Positions 1 through 7,338 of a stretch of DNA of 53,624 bases are shown here, in pieces. The notes beneath the pieces are model-generated. The model had not been told where the DNA came from and did no database searches. It was given only the letters and a program-made list of their open reading frames with translations. The number at the start of each line of letters is the position of its first letter. Position 1 is the stretch's first letter. This DNA is from Bacilli bacterium (GTDB taxonomy: Bacteria; Bacillota_I; Bacilli_A; RFN20; CAG-826). The stretch covers positions 1-53,624 of the forward strand of contig JAFVUY010000257.1 in assembly GCA_017502465.1 (NCBI GenBank), written 5' to 3'. Made by a program: the position numbers and the translations under genes.

Positions 1-1
1 A

Positions 2-85
2 ATTATATTAGGACATACAAAAGGGAGGCCGGCAATACCAGGAAGAGACAGAAGAAAAAGAATAGAGCAACTAACCCTATTCTAA
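2..85 (+). CDS. 3' end of an unidentified ORF (partial)
   Basis: An open frame enters from the left edge and stops at TAA 83-85, giving a very basic 27-residue tail containing GRPAIPGRDRRKRIEQL. The lysine/arginine-rich composition would suit a DNA-binding protein or transposase tail, but too little is visible to assign a family. It converges on the decayed peptidase gene that follows on the other strand. Whether it is translated cannot be judged without the upstream sequence. Confidence 0.3.
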   Translation: MILGHTKGRPAIPGRDRRKRIEQLTLF

Positions 86-136
86 ATCAACATTTTAAAG
101 TTCTTTAGAACTTATCGTTTGGCAAAATCGTGAAAC

Positions 137-958
137 TCAATTTACATGTGTTGTTTTTTCGCCCCATCCAAAGTGACAATATATACTATCCGTTGTTTCA
201 TCGTAATCATAAGCAACAACAGCATGACCTTCAATACCCAACTTAACAGGAATGCCTTGCTTAATAAGATTGATTGCCTTGTTTCTAACATCTGTATATT
301 CTTTTATTACTTGAACCTCAGTTGTACTATAGCCTTTGTATGTGTAAACGTAATAGTCAAACAAGTCAGAATAATTGTTGTATACCATACCATACGATCC
401 AGCACTTGTTCCATATAAACTATCACCCATAGAAATAAGTAGAAATTGAAAATATTGATTTGAATAAGTAAATACATTTGAATGATAAACACTATCGCTA
501 ACATTGGCAATACTGTATGGTTCCATTTCAACTCCGGGTGAATCGGCAGAAAAATCAAAACAGTCGCTGGTTAATAAGGAATTGGCATCGTAGTTTTCAG
601 AAATAATATTGTCGTCCCAATATGTGTCCCAGAAAGATAAAAGCATCGCAGTAGCTACGTATCCACATGAATTTTTAGTATTATAGCCAAAATTGGTTCT
701 CAAATTTTTGAAATAAGTCGGGGCATAATAGTCATTTAAAAATATATTATCGACGTTAGAAGTTGACTAATATAGAGCACGGGTTGTTGGATTATATAAT
801 CCATCAGATTCAACCGAGTCAACAATACAATTAGATTCAGCATCAGAAGCGCCATCCAAAATAATTTCCTTTAAATTCATTATTGGATTAAATATCAATA
901 ACGATGATATGGCCATATAAAATATTTTGAAAAACATATTAATATGCTCCTTTTTCAA
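137..958 (-). pseudogene. C39-like cysteine peptidase, interrupted by an amber stop
   Basis: Two open stretches, 958-767 and 703-137, are in the same frame, separated by one TAG (767-769) and 21 further sense codons. Read through, they form one protein with an N-terminal hydrophobic segment (about residues 8-26), then a papain-like core. The nucleophile motif is NSCGYVATAMLL (Cys about residue 98 of the read-through product) and the histidine motif GHAVVAYDY (about 245), followed by HFGWG. Secreted or anchored peptidases of this C39-like kind are common in low-GC Firmicutes. The frame ends at TGA just after GEKTTHVN, where relatives normally continue, so the 3' end may also be lost. Its start overlaps the lipoprotein gene 939-1520 by 20 bases, implying one transcript. 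A TTG at 703 could start the distal part but has no convincing ribosome site. Confidence 0.6.
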
Positions 959-1520
959 ATTCTTCTAACACCAATTTACAAAATTCATCAAAAGCAGACG
1001 TGATATCAAAGCCATCAATTAAAGCTATATACACTATGTTTTCGTTTGAATCTAAAATTAAGAATTGATTATTGTCTTTAACTTCATATATCAAATCATC
1101 AATTGTATATAATTGAATATCGATACATTTCCCAAAGAACGATACATTCCCCTTCGAAATATTCAAATACATTGTTTGGTTAGGAAAGAGAATATCATAG
1201 TTTTTTTCTTCAAAGTCGTTCTTGTCAACTCCTTCGGAAAGAAAGGAATAGTCAAAACTCAATTCTGTGTTTGAGTCTGGCGGGACGAGATATCTTTCCA
1301 TATTTTTTTCTTTGAATTGAGCATAAAATAAGACAAAATCTTCGTAATCGTTGAAATGATAATATCCTCGTACTTTACCATTTTCCCCACCCTCAATCGA
1401 ATCATTGTTAACTATTGAATCTGTAGGATTGTTAGACTGGGATGGGTCATTGTTATTGGCACAACCAATGCACACAAAAACAACAAGCAATAAGAATAAA
1501 TGTTTAAATGCATATTTCAT
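939..1520 (-). CDS. Predicted lipoprotein, unknown function
   Basis: 193 residues with a clear type II signal peptide: basic start, hydrophobic run LFLLLVVFV and lipobox VCIGC with the lipidated Cys at position 20. A low-complexity Asn/Ser/Asp linker follows, then a globular domain rich in Asp, Phe and Tyr (about residues 50-193). No family is recognised. It is the first gene of a two-gene unit: its last 20 bases overlap the start of the interrupted C39-like peptidase, so it may be an accessory or inhibitor exported with it. That role is inference from position only. The protein would be anchored to the outer face of the membrane. Confidence 0.7.
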   Translation of the reverse strand: MKYAFKHLFLLLVVFVCIGCANNNDPSQSNNPTDSIVNNDSIEGGENGKVRGYYHFNDYEDFVLFYAQFKEKNMERYLVPPDSNTELSFDYSFLSEGVDKNDFEEKNYDILFPNQTMYLNISKGNVSFFGKCIDIQLYTIDDLIYEVKDNNQFLILDSNENIVYIALIDGFDITSAFDEFCKLVLEEFEKGAY

Positions 1521-1834
1521 ACTTTTATACTACGCCAGAGTTTTAGTAAATTCAACGGTTTAATTCGTCGTGATACCGTTAGTTTTATGTAGGTAACAAA
1601 ACAAAAAAGAAAGTTCTACAATGTTAATAGTCACAAAAAAGAGAATAACCATGTACATTGTGCCACTTGCTAACGAAACACTAGATAGTTTTCTATTAAA
1701 ATCTCAATAAATTCATAAAGAAGCTATTAAATTGGCTTTAGAAAGATACGATTATGGTGTGCAAACAGGCAACAAAATTAAATGAATTGCAGTTGCAAAA
1801 AGCATAAAGAAAACGCTGAATCTTTTCATAAATC
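1521..1834. other. Intergenic region with possible decayed ORF
   Basis: No intact gene. On the plus strand from ATG 1621 a frame reads protein-like sequence with an in-frame TAA and then TGA, including the stretch KEAIKLALERYDYGVQTG between the stops. It looks like a remnant of a small gene but the family is not recognisable. A promoter for the lipoprotein 939-1520 must lie in the left part, but no clear -10/-35 pair stands out. Confidence 0.25.
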
Positions 1835-2662
1835 TTAGTTTTCTCCTTTGGTTAACGAAACACAATTCTTTTTCAATGTATCATGAGATGATTTAGGAAT
1901 TACAATGTAAAAAACATATCCATTCGATGCATCACCGATAAACTTTTCTGTTTCGTATTCAGCAATGATTTGAAAATATAATGTTGAGTCAAATTCTAAA
2001 ACTGATTTGAAATCAATTGACAACAAATCTAATCTAGTAAATTGATGAATTAAAACAAGATTGTTATCAGCAAACACATCGTCATCTATGGAAACTAATT
2101 TAATTCCGTTATTTGAGCAAAGAGAAAAATAATCATCCTTGTCGTGCGCAATAAGTATCTCATCTTTGGCTTTCCAATTACTTTTTTCTGATGTAACAAA
2201 AGTAAAATCAAATTGGTTTCTAAAAACTGGATAAGACGTTCTAATTTCCAAGTCTTTATAATTAACCTTCAAATACAAGCAATCGAAAAAATCATTCACA
2301 AATACTAAATATTTTATTTCTCGATAATCAATATCATTAGAATAACTATACCTAGGTTTTATAGTTACTAAATCGGTCGAAACACTTACATTAATATTTT
2401 TGTAGAAAAATGTTTCACGCGAAGAAGAGGTTATATTCAACTCGTACAAAGATCCTACGAGTAAACTATCAACTGGAAATTGTTCATTTGGTAGAGAAAA
2501 GGAAACGACTAAAGAATTCTTTTCGTTGTTTGAAAGATTCGATTCCGAATTGACGGTATCTTCATCATTATTAATTGATTCTTTGATTGTTTCGGGCTTA
2601 GAACAATTTATTAAAGAAAAACTAATAGTAACCAAAAATAATAATGGTTTTAAAAACTTCAT
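1835..2662 (-). CDS. Predicted lipoprotein, unknown function
   Basis: 275 residues from the ATG at 2662. An upstream in-frame ATG at 2677 is possible, but its own codons contain the GGAG ribosome site serving 2662, so the later start is preferred. The signal peptide ends in lipobox SLINC (Cys 20), followed by an Asn/Ser/Glu-rich linker. The remainder is a soluble extracellular domain with many beta-type hydrophobic/aromatic alternations. No catalytic motif or family is recognised. It resembles the lipoprotein 939-1520 in overall design (lipobox, acidic linker, about 200-250 residue domain) but not obviously in sequence. It has its own -10 element (2682-2687), so it is probably monocistronic. 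Confidence 0.7.
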   Translation of the reverse strand: MKFLKPLLFLVTISFSLINCSKPETIKESINNDEDTVNSESNLSNNEKNSLVVSFSLPNEQFPVDSLLVGSLYELNITSSSRETFFYKNINVSVSTDLVTIKPRYSYSNDIDYREIKYLVFVNDFFDCLYLKVNYKDLEIRTSYPVFRNQFDFTFVTSEKSNWKAKDEILIAHDKDDYFSLCSNNGIKLVSIDDDVFADNNLVLIHQFTRLDLLSIDFKSVLEFDSTLYFQIIAEYETEKFIGDASNGYVFYIVIPKSSHDTLKKNCVSLTKGEN

Positions 2663-2681
2663 AACAATTGTCTCCATTTAT

Positions 2682-2711
2682 ATTATACAGTTTTTGTTAT
2701 ATACAAAAAAA
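2682..2711 (-). promoter_or_regulatory. Promoter of lipoprotein gene 1835-2662
   Basis: TATAAT at 2687-2682 (minus strand), about 20 bases upstream of the ATG at 2662 and just before the GGAG ribosome site. The -35 is weak: a T-rich hexamer at 2711-2706 with 18-base spacing. Confidence 0.45.
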
Positions 2712-2834
2712 CTTTTTTGGATATTGATACTGCTTAAAAAATTGGACTATTGCTTATTTAAAAAACAAATTAAAACAATAATTGTTTAGATAATTTAACA
2801 AAAGATTTTATTTCTTTTTAACTTCGTATACTAT

Positions 2835-3060
2835 GGCTTTAACAACTTGCTACCCCATATATCTATTTCCTACGATATTTGGGAATGAACACGATGTGAT
2901 ACTTACAGTTCCACCTCGTGTGTGATAAACTTAAATCGTCATCCATGGATGCACCTCCTGTTATATCAAACGGTTGTCAGCCTTTTTGATTATAACATGA
3001 GGTTTTTTTTACATCGCAGGAAGCTATTTCGATTCTCACGTGCATAGCACCCGGTTTTTA
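2835..3060 (-). mobile_element. IS200/IS605-family left-end remnant with tnpA stub
   Basis: On the minus strand ATG 2946-2944 starts a 27-codon frame that contains TRWNCKYHIVFIPKYRR, the highly conserved N-terminus of the IS200/IS605 HUH transposase TnpA. It stops at TAG 2865-2863. Beyond the stop the same frame still shows IYG, as expected at that point of the family, then decays. A good ribosome site (AGGAGG) and about 110 bases of the usual leader precede it. The catalytic HUH and Tyr residues are absent, so this is a dead fragment. The rest of the 2663-3145 gap shows only the terminator of the next gene. Confidence 0.75.
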
Positions 3061-3080
3061 TCTTCACTACGTTTCGATAA

Positions 3081-3113
3081 TAAAAAAGAAAGTTCAAGAC
3101 TATTGAAACTTTG
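3081..3113 (-). terminator. Rho-independent terminator of 3146-3601
   Basis: On the minus strand an AAAGTT(T)CAA / TTGAACTTT stem with one bulged base (3112-3089) is followed by a run of six T. Confidence 0.7.
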
Positions 3114-3145
3114 TAGTAATGAACTTCCTAATTATTAACTATAGA

Positions 3146-3601
3146 CTATTTGCCTGATTTAATGTCTAAAACAGCTGCACCGGCAGCGCCAACACAACCT
3201 AAAATGCCAAGAATACCGGCCAAAATTGGAGCAAATGTCAATTTGATATAATCTTTAACAGCGTTCATTGAATTTGCATCAAGATATGTACCTTTGATTG
3301 AGAAAACAAAGATTGAACCTAATAACATCGCAACACCAGAAATAATGCAAATAAAGTTACTAAATCTGCTCTTAGAAACTGCGGTGAATAAAACTAAAAC
3401 ACCACCAACTAAAAGTAAGAGATAGCCGATGAAGCCAATAATCGCGCCTTCTGTGCTTTCTGTGCCAAACAGAATTTCATCGAATTTTCCTGTGCCTTTT
3501 TGTCCGAAGATTTCAATAGAAAGTTGATCCATAAACATCATAATGAAGGCAACGATTCCTAATGCACCGACAACAAACTTCAAAAGTTTTGAAAGTTTCA
3601 T
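3146..3601 (-). CDS. Small four-helix membrane protein, unknown function
   Basis: 151 residues with about four predicted membrane segments: residues 8-24, 54-75, 80-102 and 124-146. A short hydrophilic loop of Gly, Lys and Glu lies after the first helix. The fourth segment is extremely Gly/Ala-rich (LAGILGILGCVGAAGAAV). A strong AGGAGG ribosome site directly precedes the ATG and a terminator follows, so it is a single-gene unit. No family is recognised; small proteins of this sort are often annotated only as hypothetical in Firmicutes. Confidence 0.65.
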   Translation of the reverse strand: MKLSKLLKFVVGALGIVAFIMMFMDQLSIEIFGQKGTGKFDEILFGTESTEGAIIGFIGYLLLLVGGVLVLFTAVSKSRFSNFICIISGVAMLLGSIFVFSIKGTYLDANSMNAVKDYIKLTFAPILAGILGILGCVGAAGAAVLDIKSGK

Positions 3602-3667
3602 AAAAAATCCTCCTATATAACTTTTCTAGTTTTATTATACAACGTGTTATGAAAATTCATAATATAC

Positions 3668-3696
3668 TTAATTATTTTTTAACTTATTGTTAAAAT
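3668..3696 (+). promoter_or_regulatory. Promoter giving a leaderless mRNA for the HAD gene
   Basis: TTAATT (3668-3673), 17 bases, TAAAAT (3691-3696). Only six bases separate the -10 from the ATG at 3703, and there is no ribosome site, so transcription would start at or next to the start codon. Confidence 0.5.
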
Positions 3697-3702
3697 ACCA
3701 TT

Positions 3703-4368
3703 ATGAAATTTAATAACAATGACATTCATCTTGCTATATTCGATTTAGATGGAACTTTAATCGATTCCACATCTTTATGGTTCGATGTAGATAAGGAATT
3801 TTTTATGGCAAGAGGGATGGATGTCCCACCTACATACGCGAAAGAAATCGCACATATAGGATTAAAGGCCGCTGCCATTCTCACGAAAAATAAATATTGT
3901 CCTAACGAGAATATCGAAGACATATTAGATGAATGGAATAGACTTTCTTTAAAGGGTTATGAACAATCTATTCCCCTAAAAGAAAACGCCAAAGAGATTT
4001 TAGATTTTTTATCAAATCAAGGTATAAAAATCTCCTTAGCAACAGCAAATAGCAAAGCCTTATATGAACCTTGTTTAAAAAGATTAAATATAGATAAATA
4101 TTTCTCATTTATTATTGACGTTAACTCTTGCAAAGAAGGTAAAGATTCATCTGAAATATATGATAAAGTTGCTAGTCACTTCAATGTTTCACCTAATAAT
4201 GTAGTAGTGTTTGAAGATAGCTTAACTGCGATTAAAACAGCGTTTAAATCTAATTATAATGTTGTCGCGGTTTATGATATTAATTCGACCAAAGATATCG
4301 ACAAAACTACTGCAAATTCCCACTTATTTATTAGAAATTTCCAAGAATTCATAGATTTATACAAGTAA
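3703..4368 (+). CDS. HAD-superfamily hydrolase (beta-phosphoglucomutase-like phosphatase)
   Basis: 221 residues with the HAD core. Motif I is FDLDGTLID (nucleophile Asp14, acid Asp16), followed by a helical cap of the subfamily IA type (about residues 20-90). Motif II lies in the SLATANS segment, the conserved Lys is near KEGKDSSE, and motif IV is VVFEDSLTAIKTA. This layout fits phosphatases or mutases acting on small phosphorylated metabolites, such as sugar phosphates. The exact substrate cannot be read from sequence. The cytosolic protein is monocistronic, with its own promoter and two hairpins downstream. The missing ribosome site and very close -10 suggest leaderless translation. Confidence 0.85.
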   Translation: MKFNNNDIHLAIFDLDGTLIDSTSLWFDVDKEFFMARGMDVPPTYAKEIAHIGLKAAAILTKNKYCPNENIEDILDEWNRLSLKGYEQSIPLKENAKEILDFLSNQGIKISLATANSKALYEPCLKRLNIDKYFSFIIDVNSCKEGKDSSEIYDKVASHFNVSPNNVVVFEDSLTAIKTAFKSNYNVVAVYDINSTKDIDKTTANSHLFIRNFQEFIDLYK

Positions 4369-4373
4369 AAAGA

Positions 4374-4426
4374 GGCAGGTTTACCGAGTCCCTACAAAGG
4401 ATTTTTTCGGGAAGGCTGCCCTTTTT
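4374..4426 (+). terminator. Probable terminator of the HAD gene
   Basis: GGCAG (from 4374) pairs with CTGCC (to 4420) across a 37-base loop containing further short pairings, followed by CTTTTT. It lies 6 bases after the stop codon. Confidence 0.5.
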
Positions 4427-4433
4427 AAGAGTC

Positions 4434-4460
4434 AGGCGTTGCGTGATGCCACGCCTTTTC
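4434..4460 (+). terminator. Second hairpin terminator
   Basis: AGGCGT/ACGCCT stem followed by TTTTC. It could back up the preceding terminator; the convergent HTH gene ends 158 bases further on. Confidence 0.5.
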
Positions 4461-4617
4461 TCGTGCTATTTAATTGTCTTCATCTAGTGTCTTCTTTGTT
4501 TTGTTTGCTAAGTTCAATATGTTAGAGTCTGGTTTTGTATATATTTTATTGAAATATGCTAACATTATCTCTTTATTTGTTGTTGAACCACATATTCCTT
4601 AGTTTTATATTGAAATT

Positions 4618-5256
4618 CTATTCTTCAAACAAATCTTCTATATTACATCCAAGCGTTTTGGATAATCTAAACAATATATCTGCTTGTGCTTTATTAATAT
4701 CATTGTGACGTTGTTCGTACATTTGTATATTACGAATCGATACTTCTGCTTTATCAGCAAGTTGCTTTTGAGATAAGCCCGCCGCTGTGCGGATTCTTTT
4801 AAGATTTGTTTCTTTCTTATGAGCATTAATATATTCGTTGGCAACCGAGAAGAATTTTGTAATATCTGCTTCGTGAAGAGTGTCGTATAACGCCAAAACC
4901 TTTTCAATAGGGAATGCTTTGCTGATGTTAAAAAAAGTCGTAGCTTTATAATTTTGATATTGTGCCAACGCCCAACCTGCCCAATAAAATTCGGAACGGC
5001 TAAAAAATGGTTTCGGTGCAAGCGATCTACCATTTGAAGCAGTTGTGTTTACAACATAGTCTAATAAATCTATTGCAGAATATCCGACTAAATATCTTGG
5101 ATTGCCTTTTTCTATTTGTTTTGCTACTTCAGAAGAAGCAAACATATTCCAATATACTTTTGGCTCATAGCCACAAGCTACTGCATATTCCAACATTGTA
5201 CCGATATTTGTAGCAACACTATCCAAATATCTAACATCATAAGATCTTATCGCCAT
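4618..5256 (-). CDS. HTH (XRE) antitoxin-like regulator of the DUF3990 gene
   Basis: 212 residues. The C-terminal 60 form a Cro/CI-type helix-turn-helix (LKRIRTAAGLSQKQLADKAE and following). The N-terminal 145 residues are an aromatic-rich domain of unknown fold, not a standard XRE feature. The gene overlaps the 3' end of the DUF3990 gene by 20 bases, so toxin and partner are translated together, toxin first. Known pairings of DUF3990 with XRE proteins suggest this is the antitoxin, with the N-terminal domain neutralising the toxin and the HTH autoregulating. That role is inferred from context. The operon order is the reverse of the second DUF3990 locus at 26.9-28.1 kb. Confidence 0.75.
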   Translation of the reverse strand: MAIRSYDVRYLDSVATNIGTMLEYAVACGYEPKVYWNMFASSEVAKQIEKGNPRYLVGYSAIDLLDYVVNTTASNGRSLAPKPFFSRSEFYWAGWALAQYQNYKATTFFNISKAFPIEKVLALYDTLHEADITKFFSVANEYINAHKKETNLKRIRTAAGLSQKQLADKAEVSIRNIQMYEQRHNDINKAQADILFRLSKTLGCNIEDLFEE

Positions 5257-5908
5257 TTTTAAGCCCCTTTCTAATAATATCCATTACAAATAAGCCGTCC
5301 GACACCAAGTTTTGTCTATAACCGCTTAAATAAGTTTCTCTTGCTTTCTTATCACGGCTAACTCGTTTTACGTAATATTCCTTACATTCGGCTAATTCGT
5401 AACTTATATATTTCACCGCATTAAACGCTTTTTTAGACTTTAATACGATTTGAATGCCCAATTCACCAAGACGCATAGCTTCAGCAAGTTGTTCAACGGA
5501 AATAGCGTTGCTAATAAAATCCTTAGCAAAGCTAAAATAAGAGTCATCTGCACGATAACCTATAATTACGTCATACTCTTCCACGTCAACGTAAAAATTT
5601 TCTAATATATATTCTTTTGCTTGTGCTGAAATAGGGGTATTAAGGTCAAACGTTCTAAACTTCAATAAAAGTGCCATCCAATTAAGGATAGAGTATTTTT
5701 CATCTCTTAAATCTAAAACTTTATAATCACTTAAATCAATTTCATATTGATTAGCATATCCGTTTGTTTCGTTGTTAGAACAAGCCCATTCTTTTGCAAG
5801 TTCAACATTTTCAGTACAGTAAAAGCCTAACCCGTAATCATTCTTCTTATTGCCCTTACCGAATTCGGGTTTTTCAATAATATCCTTTGAGCCGTGATAA
5901 ATAATCAT
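5237..5908 (-). CDS. DUF3990 protein, putative ADP-ribosyltransferase-fold toxin
   Basis: 223 residues beginning with the DUF3990 signature IIYHGS (residues 2-7) followed by YGLGFYCT (25-32). These correspond to the His and Tyr positions of the ART-like NAD-binding fold to which the family is assigned. DUF3990 proteins are commonly toxins of toxin-antitoxin operons. The target is unknown, and whether this copy is active cannot be seen. It is longer than the copy at 27354-27836 (160 residues) by a C-terminal basic extension (about residues 165-223). The gene has an AGGATGG ribosome site and is followed, with overlap, by the HTH partner. Confidence 0.75.
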   Translation of the reverse strand: MIIYHGSKDIIEKPEFGKGNKKNDYGLGFYCTENVELAKEWACSNNETNGYANQYEIDLSDYKVLDLRDEKYSILNWMALLLKFRTFDLNTPISAQAKEYILENFYVDVEEYDVIIGYRADDSYFSFAKDFISNAISVEQLAEAMRLGELGIQIVLKSKKAFNAVKYISYELAECKEYYVKRVSRDKKARETYLSGYRQNLVSDGLFVMDIIRKGLKNGDKIL

Positions 5909-6011
5909 AATAATTCACCATCCTCGCCAATACTATATCATTATAATGTCATCTTCTCAATATATTATGCCCCAAAATTAAAGGTTATCATTAAAATGAT
6001 ATAAAAATTTG

Positions 6012-6050
6012 CAAAAAAAGAACTCAGATGGAATATCTAAGTTCTATTTT
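6012..6050 (-). terminator. Terminator downstream of tmRNA
   Basis: Stem AGAACTTAGAT/ATCTGAGTTCT (6045-6019) followed on the minus strand by seven T. The opposite strand also carries a T-rich tail, so it may work both ways. The rest of 5909-6146 shows no gene. Confidence 0.7.
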
Positions 6051-6146
6051 TCTTTTGACCGCTTGAAAGTGCAATTTCCTATAAATTTTTAATGTTTCCA
6101 AAAATTCCTTTCAGGGAACGCCTTTCTACTTCTTTGTTTTTAATTT

Positions 6147-6536
6147 TGGTGGAGCCGGCGGTATCGAAACCGCGTCCGAAGATGACCCATCAATAACGTC
6201 TACAGTTTAGACGATATTTGTTTTTAACACGCTTTCACATATCGACTCGCTAGAACGTGCGAGATCAACCGAATTTCATGAATGATTAACTGATCGACTT
6301 CCATTCACTATCCTTTTGTTATGACACCTTGACCAAGCGTGAAAGGCTAAAACCTTGGGAGATGCTCTGTCCGACTACTTCGTCGGTCCGTTATTGGCAG
6401 CTAATTAAGCTAAGCAGAGTGATTGAGAGTGATTAACTCTCATGTAACTGTTGTCAGTTATTTTGTTTTGGTAATTACGTCACCACTCGACTGCAATTAT
6501 TGCAATGTCAATCCCCGTCGAATCCAATTCGACCCC
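6147..6536 (-). ncRNA. ssrA: tmRNA (transfer-messenger RNA)
   Basis: One-piece tmRNA of about 390 nt. The 5' end GGGGTCG pairs (with wobbles) with CGGCTCC before the 3' ACCA. The tRNA-like half has the T arm GGTTTCGATACC and the 5' part has GGATTCGAC. The tag reading frame begins after AATAACT at GAC (6455-6453) and ends at TAA 6407-6405, giving the peptide DNSYMRVNHSQSLCLA. The resume position matches that of Bacillus-type tmRNA; the tag length and frame are my reading. The end LCLA rather than LALAA is unusual but keeps the small hydrophobic terminus. tmRNA rescues stalled ribosomes and tags the product for proteolysis. CCA is encoded. Confidence 0.93.
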
Positions 6537-6561
6537 ATGTCACTATTTCTAGTGTAGGACT

Positions 6562-6591
6562 ATTTTAATACTTTTAAATAAAAGATATCAA
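6562..6591 (-). promoter_or_regulatory. Promoter of ssrA
   Basis: TTGATA (6591-6586), 18 bases, TAAAAT (6567-6562) on the minus strand. It would start about 20 bases before the mature tmRNA 5' end, so a short 5' precursor is expected. Confidence 0.55.
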
Positions 6592-6600
6592 TAAAAATAA

Positions 6601-7335
6601 TTATAATTCGTGTAATGTAACTTCACCCATAGAGAGACTATATGTCTTATTATCTTTTTTAACCAATAGGGTATTATCATCATTAATGTCTAAAACAACA
6701 ACCTCTTCCTCTTTTTCGTTGATAATTGCTTTAACAACTTTGTTTTTTAAGTAATTGTAATTTCTAACTATCTCTAGATAGCCTTTATCATTATTAATGA
6801 TGAGATTTACCATTTCTTCTAAAAATGGTCTTAAATCGTCTTTTAAGACTTCTAAATCAAATATTTTATTTGTTTCTAGATATAGAGATGTAGCTTTATT
6901 TATTAATTCAGAAGGATAATTCTTTGTATTGATATTAATACCTATTCCAATAACAAGAGCCTCTATTCCTTCACTATAAGAAATAGACTCTAATAATATT
7001 CCACATATCTTTTTGTTATTTACATAAACATCATTAGGCCATTTAATAGAAACATTTGAAACATATTTACTTAAAAATCTAAACACTGTTACCGCCCCGA
7101 GCAAAGAAAGGGAGCTAAAGTTATCTATTATGTTTTTATTTTTAAATAAAATAGAAAAAAGGAGGGATTCTCCTTTAGGAGAAACCCATACCCTTTTCAT
7201 ACGTCCATGCCCCATAGTTTGATAAGAGGCAAAAACCATTGTTAAATCTTTTTGTTCTTTATAAGTGCGTTTTAAATATGTTGATGTTGAATCAATTGAA
7301 TCAAAATTAAGAATAGTAAAATCGCACTTATTCAT
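6601..7335 (-). CDS. birA: Biotin--protein ligase
   Basis: 244 residues covering only the catalytic and C-terminal domains. Motifs are STSTYLKRTY near the start, MGHGRMKRVWVSPKGESLLFS (the GRGR-type biotinyl-AMP loop, here GHGR), IKWPNDVYVNNKKICGILLE and GIGININ. There is no N-terminal helix-turn-helix, so it should be a monofunctional ligase, not the dual repressor/ligase. It attaches biotin to the carrier lysine of the decarboxylase encoded just upstream (8523-8870) in a cytosolic ATP-dependent reaction. It lies 3 bases behind the beta-subunit gene as the last gene of that operon, which fits co-expression of enzyme and modifier. Confidence 0.92.
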   Translation of the reverse strand: MNKCDFTILNFDSIDSTSTYLKRTYKEQKDLTMVFASYQTMGHGRMKRVWVSPKGESLLFSILFKNKNIIDNFSSLSLLGAVTVFRFLSKYVSNVSIKWPNDVYVNNKKICGILLESISYSEGIEALVIGIGININTKNYPSELINKATSLYLETNKIFDLEVLKDDLRPFLEEMVNLIINNDKGYLEIVRNYNYLKNKVVKAIINEKEEEVVVLDINDDNTLLVKKDNKTYSLSMGEVTLHEL

Positions 7336-7338
7336 ATA

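Noticed and set aside
137..958. Stop-codon reassignment as the reason for the in-frame TAG
   Set aside because: Many intact genes in the window end normally with TAG, TAA or TGA, and no other gene shows a conserved in-frame TAG, so a point mutation is simpler.
4469..4564. Short minus-strand ORF (31 codons, MLAYFNKIYTKPDSNILN start)
   Set aside because: No ribosome site, no recognisable family, and it lies in the gap after the HTH gene; probably a remnant or chance frame.
6601..7335. BirA as transcriptional repressor of biotin genes
   Set aside because: The protein lacks the N-terminal helix-turn-helix; it starts directly with the catalytic domain.
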